Shown one piece after another: positions 59,206 to 64,000 of a stretch of 64,000 nucleotides of DNA. The first letter of the stretch is position 1, and each line of letters opens with the position of its first letter. The stretch is taken from positions 21,890 through 85,889 of the forward strand of contig NZ_VJZS01000021.1 of the NCBI RefSeq assembly GCF_007097385.1, given 5' to 3'. The DNA is from Flavobacterium sp. ZT3R18 (GTDB taxonomy: Bacteria > Bacteroidota > Bacteroidia > Flavobacteriales > Flavobacteriaceae). A program made the position numbers and the translations under genes. The notes under the pieces were generated by a model. It saw only the letters and a program-made list of their open reading frames with translations. It did no database searches and was not told the DNA's origin.

Positions 59206-60473
59206 TTCGATCTTGAAAACAACTTTCTAAACATAAATAAAATTAAAAGAAATGTAATTAAACTGGCATAAAAATATGATTGAAGAGCTCCTTCAAAAGA
59301 GAATATTTTTATTAAATAAAAAGACAACAATAGATACGATAAATTAAAAAATATCTCGATAATAAAATATTTTTTCATCCTTGCTTTTACAACAATTTGA
59401 TAACCGAAAGCCAAACTCATAACTCTAAACAAATCCCCTAACAATTGCCATATTAAGACTTCTTTTACCTTTATAAATTCCTTTGTAAATGCTACGTTCA
59501 GAACAATCCCTTTGAATAAAAAAACCACTACAAGCATCAAAAAGAATAATGGAACAAAAACTTTAAAGTACAATTTTAATTCTGTTTTAAATTCCGAATC
59601 AGTTTGTAGAGAAGCCAATTTAGGCATGTAATACAATGACAAGCCCGAACTAAAAATCGACATGTAAAAACCTGATAATTTATTTGTCGCATCCCAAATC
59701 CCAGCGTCTTCAATAGAATGTGTTTTTACTATACAATTACGTATAAACATTAGAGTCAATGGAACGATAAAGGCACTTAGCAAAGCCATAACAGAAAAAT
59801 TCTTTATAACTTTAAAATATTTTTTATCAATGATTTTTTTCAAATCAAACTTAAAGTAGCTTTTATCTTTTATAACAAACAAAAAAGTGACAATAACCAT
59901 TAGTAATTCACCCGATGCTACCGCAAAAAGTCCTCCTGTAACGTTATTTTTCCATATCAAAAACGCAGTTAGTCCAAGAGTAAGCGTATTTGAAATAATT
60001 TGAATCACTACAATTCTTTTAAACATCTCCAATCCATTATAGATAGCAATCCAAAAAGTATTAATAACAATCAGAGGCAAAAGCAACCCAAAAAATCGAA
60101 TTGGATTTGCAAAAGCCGAATTAAAAAATAAAAATTCCGAAAAGGTTTTAGCAAATAGTAAAACGATAATACCCGTAAAAGTTGAAAGAAAAAGAAAAAC
60201 CCAAAAAAAAGTTGAATATAGTATTGAAAGTTCTCTCTTATCGTTTTTATTTTCTACAAATAATTTTATCAATGAATTATTTATACCCAAAGTCGCAATA
60301 GCTTTATTCATAGAAGTAAAGTTCCTAAAACTACCTAAAAGTGCCATTCCAGAAGTCCCTAGAATAACCGACACAATCTTTGTTGATATAATTCCTAAAA
60401 CAAAACTAGTTGCCACTGAAAAAGAATTCAGCGACAAAACTTTTAGAAGTGCGTTTTGTTTTAGCTTTTTCAA
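59202..60473 (-). CDS. Polysaccharide flippase (Wzx/MATE-like)
   Basis: The 423-residue protein has about 12 transmembrane helices and starts SVATSFVLGIISTKIVSVILGTSGMALLGSFRN, typical of the polysaccharide transporter family related to Wzx. It should flip lipid-linked oligosaccharide units across the inner membrane. It lies at the end of a minus-strand operon, two bases after the acyltransferase gene, and no polymerase (Wzy) is recognisable in the window. Confidence 0.9.
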   Translation of the reverse strand: MKKLKQNALLKVLSLNSFSVATSFVLGIISTKIVSVILGTSGMALLGSFRNFTSMNKAIATLGINNSLIKLFVENKNDKRELSILYSTFFWVFLFLSTFTGIIVLLFAKTFSEFLFFNSAFANPIRFFGLLLPLIVINTFWIAIYNGLEMFKRIVVIQIISNTLTLGLTAFLIWKNNVTGGLFAVASGELLMVIVTFLFVIKDKSYFKFDLKKIIDKKYFKVIKNFSVMALLSAFIVPLTLMFIRNCIVKTHSIEDAGIWDATNKLSGFYMSIFSSGLSLYYMPKLASLQTDSEFKTELKLYFKVFVPLFFLMLVVVFLFKGIVLNVAFTKEFIKVKEVLIWQLLGDLFRVMSLAFGYQIVVKARMKKYFIIEIFFNLSYLLLSFYLIKIFSFEGALQSYFYASLITFLLILFMFRKLFSRSN

Positions 60474-60475
60474 TA

Positions 60476-61045
60476 TTACAAACTTCTTATTACTTTGGCT
60501 GGATTACCTGCAGCAATCACATTTTCAGGGATATTTTGGGTCACAACTGAGCCATTACCAATGACTGAATTCTTTCCAATGGTAACCCCTTTTAAAATTA
60601 TTACATTAGACCCTAAAAAAACGTTTTGACAAATACAAACGTCTTTAGCTTTTGGAATCCCAGAATTTCTTTCGTCAATATCTAAATCATGCCCGTCATT
60701 ATCCATAATAGAACAATTGTCTCCAATAAGTACATTATCTTCAATGACTACTTTTGAAAAACATTCGACAGAAAAGGAGTTACTTATCGACACATTATTC
60801 CCAATATTAATTTCACTATATTCATTACGAACCTCTAAAAAAGAGTAATGAGAATAGAAATTGGGAGCTGAAACTACACCCATTTGAACATTTTTCCCAA
60901 AAACAATTCGACCTTTCCCCTTCATCACTAATGGATGGTATACTTTTGGTTTTCCAGAAACGCTCTTGCAATCTGACAACAATTGATACTTTTTAATCCT
61001 TAAAGCAACAAAACAAAATTGCTTTATTTTATTAATTATTCCCAT
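60476..61045 (-). CDS. Left-handed beta-helix acyltransferase (WbbJ/CysE-like)
   Basis: The 189-residue protein has hexapeptide repeats through about residues 70-175 (INIGNNVSISNSFSVECFSKVVI, VLIGDNCSIMDNDGHDL, GSNVIILKGVTIGKNSVIGNGSVV). The end IAAGNPAKVIRSL is that of sugar O- or N-acetyltransferases. The DNDGHDLDIDERN segment holds the likely catalytic His. It may acetylate the amino sugar made by the FdtA/DegT pair or an intact glycan. It overlaps the aminotransferase gene by one base. Confidence 0.9.
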   Translation of the reverse strand: MGIINKIKQFCFVALRIKKYQLLSDCKSVSGKPKVYHPLVMKGKGRIVFGKNVQMGVVSAPNFYSHYSFLEVRNEYSEINIGNNVSISNSFSVECFSKVVIEDNVLIGDNCSIMDNDGHDLDIDERNSGIPKAKDVCICQNVFLGSNVIILKGVTIGKNSVIGNGSVVTQNIPENVIAAGNPAKVIRSL

Positions 61046-62154
61046 TAGTATTTATTTAAAATTGCAATAACTAAATTTACCTCATCTATAGCCATTACAG
61101 GACTTATAGGCAAACTCAAAACTTCACGATGTATCTTTTCGGTTATAGGGAAAGATAAATTATTCCAAGATTCAAAAGCTTTTTGCTGATGTGGCGCAAT
61201 AGGATAATGAATCATCGTTTCGATATTGTTTGCTGCTAAATAATTCTGTAAATCTCCCCTATTATTTGTTCGAATAACAAAGAGATGGAAAACGTGATTA
61301 CTGCTAAAATCCCAAAAAGGCAAGATGATTTTATCGTTCTTTATTTCGGTCAAATACCGTTTGGCAATGGCTCTTCTCTTTTCATTATCTGTATCTAAAT
61401 TTGGTAATTTCAGGTTCAGAAAAGCGGCTTGCAATTCGTCTAATCTAGAATTCACACCAATAAATTCGTTATGGTATTTAATCTCAGAACCATAATTGCG
61501 AAGGGATTGTATGGTTTTTGCCAATTCTAAATCATTGGTTGTAACCGCACCTCCATCTCCCAACGCTCCAAGATTTTTCCCTGGATAAAAACTGTACGCC
61601 CCAGCCCCCCTGCCCCCTGAAGGGGGAGTTAGGAGGTTTTGAAATTTATTTTCACAACCATGAGCCTGAGCAGCATCTTGAACCACAATCAAATTATTTT
61701 GTCTTGCTATTTCATGAATCCTATCCATTTCTGCCAATTGACCATAAAGATGTACGGCAAGAATGGCTTTGGTATTGGATGTAATTTTGTCTTGAATTAA
61801 ACTCGGGTCGATGTTGTAGCTTTCCAACTTTGGCTCGACCAAAACAGGTACTAAATCGGCTTGAAAGATGGCGAGTATACTGGCAATATACGTATTGGCT
61901 GGCACTATAACTTCATCGCCTTTTTGCAGTTTTCCTAGTTGAATGTATCCCTTAAAAATAAGCGTTAGGGCATCCAACCCATTCCCTACTCCTACGCAAT
62001 AATTGACATCACAATAATTGGCAAAATTAGTTTCAAACTCTTGGAGTTCTTTGCCCAAAATATACCAACCGCTGGCTAAAACCGCTTTCAATTTATCTTG
62101 AAAAGCGACTTCATAAGGTTCGTTTATCTTTTTTAAGTCTAAAAATTTTATCAT
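61045..62154 (-). CDS. DegT/DnrJ/EryC1 aminotransferase (FdtB-like), with repeat-derived insert
   Basis: A PLP enzyme of 369 residues. The N-terminus GWYILGKELQEFETNFANYC, GVGNGLDALTL and PANTYIASI are family hallmarks, the cofactor Asp is in VVQDAAQAHG (Asp160), and Lys193 in SFYPGKNLGALGDGGAVTT forms the Schiff base. It aminates a 3-keto or 4-keto nucleotide sugar, and pairing with the FdtA-like protein suggests a 3-amino-3,6-dideoxy sugar. Residues about 173-184 (NLLTPPSGGRGA) are encoded by a GC-rich repeat at 61602-61639 inserted near the active-site Lys, where relatives normally have only a short loop. The gene overlaps its upstream neighbour by four bases. Confidence 0.9.
   Translation of the reverse strand: MIKFLDLKKINEPYEVAFQDKLKAVLASGWYILGKELQEFETNFANYCDVNYCVGVGNGLDALTLIFKGYIQLGKLQKGDEVIVPANTYIASILAIFQADLVPVLVEPKLESYNIDPSLIQDKITSNTKAILAVHLYGQLAEMDRIHEIARQNNLIVVQDAAQAHGCENKFQNLLTPPSGGRGAGAYSFYPGKNLGALGDGGAVTTNDLELAKTIQSLRNYGSEIKYHNEFIGVNSRLDELQAAFLNLKLPNLDTDNEKRRAIAKRYLTEIKNDKIILPFWDFSSNHVFHLFVIRTNNRGDLQNYLAANNIETMIHYPIAPHQQKAFESWNNLSFPITEKIHREVLSLPISPVMAIDEVNLVIAILNKY
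61602..61639. repeat. GC-rich repeat inside the DegT aminotransferase gene
   Basis: CAGCCCCCCTGCCCCCTGAA and GGGGGAGTTAGGAGG form an imperfect palindrome in otherwise AT-rich coding DNA. It is similar in style to the CTCCCCCGAAGGGG element at 49217-49236. It is read in frame on the minus strand. Confidence 0.8.
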
Positions 62155-63128
62155 ATCAAAACAGTGTCTAACAAATAATAATTAGCAGTTTCAACTTCAT
62201 AGAAATCCTGAACTAAAGAATGCGCCCCAAAGCTTTCTTTCCAGAAATTAATTTTCCCCACAATCTCCAGTCCATTGTTTTCATGTGAAGGACCAAAATC
62301 AAAAAAAACTTTTCCTCTAGCAATTTCTTTTATTAAAAAATCATATAAAAAATCAATACTACCTAAAAAATTATTTTCATCACTTCCGGCTATATATTGA
62401 GGCTTCGCAACTCTTTTCGTAATAAAAAGAGTAGTTCCTCCTACTAATTTTTCATTACTATAAACATTAAAGTGACGAATATCACTAGGAAACTTACTTT
62501 TTAAAAACATAATCTCTTCTAATGAATGAACCGGTTTTGCATTGTATTTATCTCTTAGATTTGGCATCAAAAGATCGTTCCAAAATGTTTCTAAATTGGA
62601 TTCTTCTTTAATGATTAAATTCTGCTTTTTCCCTTTATTAATACATTCTCTTCTAGATTTAGAAAACACCAAATCATTGTTTAAGGAAATAACAGAAATA
62701 TTATGTTTCATTATTGCTTTCCCTTTGCAGATATGCATCAAATAATTAATCTCATCTGATAAATAATCACAATATATGGAAGGAATTTGTTTTAAAACTA
62801 ATTTAGAAATTCGCTTTTCATTAAGATACTCAAGGATTGCTTTAAAAATAAAAATAGTATGGTATAACTTGGATTTTGGTAATAAAACCAATCCACCATA
62901 CGTCAAACCCTGATGCGAATAAACAACCTCTCCATCTTTATTGGCAGGCAAAACAGCCACTAGCTTTTCGTTTTCAAATACCATCAAAGAATAGTCCTCG
63001 AATCGGTCTTTGTGGTAGTCCATAAAATCACGATGAAACAGGAAAGTAGCATTCTTGGCTTGACCTATGAAGGTATTCCAAGTGGCGTAATCTTTTTCTT
63101 GATATCGTTTGACAGTGTAGTTTTTCAC
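62151..63128 (-). CDS. GNAT/FemAB-like acyltransferase
   Basis: The 325-residue protein begins VKRYQEKDYATWNTFIGQAKNATFLFHRDFMDYH, a start typical of a GNAT/FemAB-like family common in Bacteroidota polysaccharide loci. Later FNVYSNEKLVGGTTLFITKRVAKPQYIAGSDE and FFDFGPSHENNGLEIVGKINFWKESFGA follow the FemAB-like C-terminal fold. It probably transfers an acyl or aminoacyl group to the amino sugar made by the neighbouring enzymes. It is the first gene of the minus-strand operon ending with the flippase. Confidence 0.82.
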   Translation of the reverse strand: MKNYTVKRYQEKDYATWNTFIGQAKNATFLFHRDFMDYHKDRFEDYSLMVFENEKLVAVLPANKDGEVVYSHQGLTYGGLVLLPKSKLYHTIFIFKAILEYLNEKRISKLVLKQIPSIYCDYLSDEINYLMHICKGKAIMKHNISVISLNNDLVFSKSRRECINKGKKQNLIIKEESNLETFWNDLLMPNLRDKYNAKPVHSLEEIMFLKSKFPSDIRHFNVYSNEKLVGGTTLFITKRVAKPQYIAGSDENNFLGSIDFLYDFLIKEIARGKVFFDFGPSHENNGLEIVGKINFWKESFGAHSLVQDFYEVETANYYLLDTVLI

Positions 63129-63230
63129 ATTTGGGGATTAAAGACTGGAAAAGTAAGCAATTAGGAGAATACTTTAAAATTTATGAATGGCAAAAAATAT
63201 TTCCTTACTGCGGTATCGCACAAATTAACG

Positions 63231-63836
63231 TTATTTCTTATGATCAATCGGAGATAGATACCATTTGTATTTTACGGCCATTAAGCGAACTGCGATAATA
63301 ACCAGTGAGGTAATAAGGTATAAAATATCATTTTCCAGATTCATTTTTCGGAGTATAAAAAACACGATTCCGCCCAGAATACATATTGTGGCATAGATTT
63401 CTTTGCGGAAAATTACGGGGATTTCGACACATAAAATATCCCGAATAACTCCTCCAAAACAGGCTGTCATGGTTCCCAAAGCGATACAAATAGTAGGATG
63501 AAGATGGTAATCTATTCCTTTTTGGATACCAATTAGCGTAAAAACCCCCAACCCAATGGTATCAAATAGCGCTAGTGAAATACGTAGTTTGTCTAATCTT
63601 TTTCGGAATAGTATGGTCAAAATAAAACCTAATATAATCACATAAACATAGGTTAAATCCTGCATCCAGCCCACCGGAGTGCGGCCTATCATGACATCAC
63701 GTAAGGTTCCACCCCCTACTGCCGTTACAAATGCAATGATAAAAACGCCAAAAGGATCTAGCTTTTTGTTCATAGCCGTTAATGCGCCTGACATTGCAAA
63801 TGCCATGGTTCCGATGATGTCGAGTAGGTGAAACAT
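63231..63836 (-). CDS. UPF0126/TRIC-like membrane channel protein
   Basis: The 201-residue inner-membrane protein is built of two similar halves, each with a glycine-rich turn followed by RD: VGGGTLRDVMIGRTPVGW and FGGVIRDILCVEIPVIF. About seven transmembrane segments are seen. This is the bacterial YicG/UPF0126 family, related to trimeric intracellular cation channels; a role in ion or glycine movement is proposed for relatives. It is probably separate from the polysaccharide operon, with about 100 bases between. Confidence 0.92.
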   Translation of the reverse strand: MFHLLDIIGTMAFAMSGALTAMNKKLDPFGVFIIAFVTAVGGGTLRDVMIGRTPVGWMQDLTYVYVIILGFILTILFRKRLDKLRISLALFDTIGLGVFTLIGIQKGIDYHLHPTICIALGTMTACFGGVIRDILCVEIPVIFRKEIYATICILGGIVFFILRKMNLENDILYLITSLVIIAVRLMAVKYKWYLSPIDHKK

Positions 63837-63842
63837 TTTTTA

Positions 63843-63892
63843 TTGTAGATTTTTGATTGTAGATTTCTGATTGTAGATTGCAGATTGCAGAA
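63843..63892. repeat. TTGTAGATT short tandem repeat
   Basis: ATTGTAGATTTTTG, ATTGTAGATTTCTG and ATTGTAGATTGCAG are successive units of about 15 bases, upstream of the UPF0126 gene. Confidence 0.75.
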
Positions 63893-63897
63893 TTTAG

Positions 63898-63926
63898 ACC
63901 CGACAGGTTTTTGAAACCTGTCGGGT
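63898..63926. repeat. CCCGACAGG palindrome, copy 3
   Basis: ACCCGACAGGTTT and AAACCTGTCGGGT with a 3-base loop. It is a slightly shorter version of the copies at 22712 and 47428. Confidence 0.88.
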
Positions 63927-64000
63927 GGGGTGTAAAATATAGGCAAAATATATAAAATAAGTTCGGTCTTTTTTTTTAACTTTATCGACTAAAATGTTTT

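Overview
The window is bacterial, AT-rich chromosomal DNA from a member of the Bacteroidota, most likely a Flavobacterium or close relative. Several things point there: promoters of the TTG-N17-20-TAnnTTTG type, starts preceded by A/T-rich sequence without clear Shine-Dalgarno motifs, a fused SecDF, SusC-like N-terminal repeats on a TonB-dependent receptor, flavobacterial-type TPR and DUF families, and many short intergenic palindromes. No rRNA, tRNA or CRISPR array was seen.

Positions 1-16,000 look like an iron/siderophore and flavin-redox island. It starts with the tail of a membrane protein, then a secreted ankyrin protein, a secreted DUF2271 protein carrying a flavinylation-like TGASVT motif, a PepSY-membrane/flavodoxin/FAD-NAD(P)H reductase fusion and an ApbE flavin transferase. 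After a 13-bp tandem repeat array come an AraC regulator (minus strand), a divergent TonB-dependent receptor, a secreted esterase (possibly frameshifted at its end), a PiuB-like PepSY membrane protein and a second TonB-dependent siderophore receptor. The best functional reading is uptake of ferric siderophore through the receptors, reduction of iron or ligand by electrons passed from cytosolic NAD(P)H through the PepSY reductase to a periplasmic flavoprotein made by ApbE, and cleavage of ester-type siderophores by the esterase.

Positions 15,950-22,600 hold a signalling cluster: a 1346-residue hybrid histidine kinase with three receiver domains, CheR, CheB and a receiver-kinase, with no CheA, CheW or chemoreceptor. 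Positions 23,000-34,000 hold mostly housekeeping genes: a lipoprotein, valS, a DUF1573 protein, an aspartic protease-PDZ protein, an aminotransferase, folE, cysS, yidD and lgt.

Positions 33,800-37,000 are an accessory, repeat-rich stretch. It carries ~50-bp tandem repeats, a ParE/RelE-type toxin-antitoxin pair with a gene remnant beside it, a GC-rich palindromic patch, a secreted PilJ-like sensor domain protein, a 224-bp MITE-like element with perfect 20-bp terminal inverted repeats, and a perfect 58-bp palindrome.

Positions 37,000-53,400, all minus strand, hold secDF, mdh, gyrB, asnB, an amidohydrolase, a GreA-like protein, an outer-membrane beta-barrel, a PhzF protein and a large TPR protein. 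Positions 53,700-63,200 hold an FtsE-like ATPase followed by a surface polysaccharide locus (four glycosyltransferases, FdtA-like ketoisomerase, flippase, acyltransferase, DegT aminotransferase, GNAT-type acyltransferase). The window ends with a UPF0126/TRIC-like channel gene.

A recurring theme is small palindromic repeats. At least four families recur, and three copies lie in frame inside coding sequences (outer-membrane barrel, TPR protein, DegT aminotransferase).
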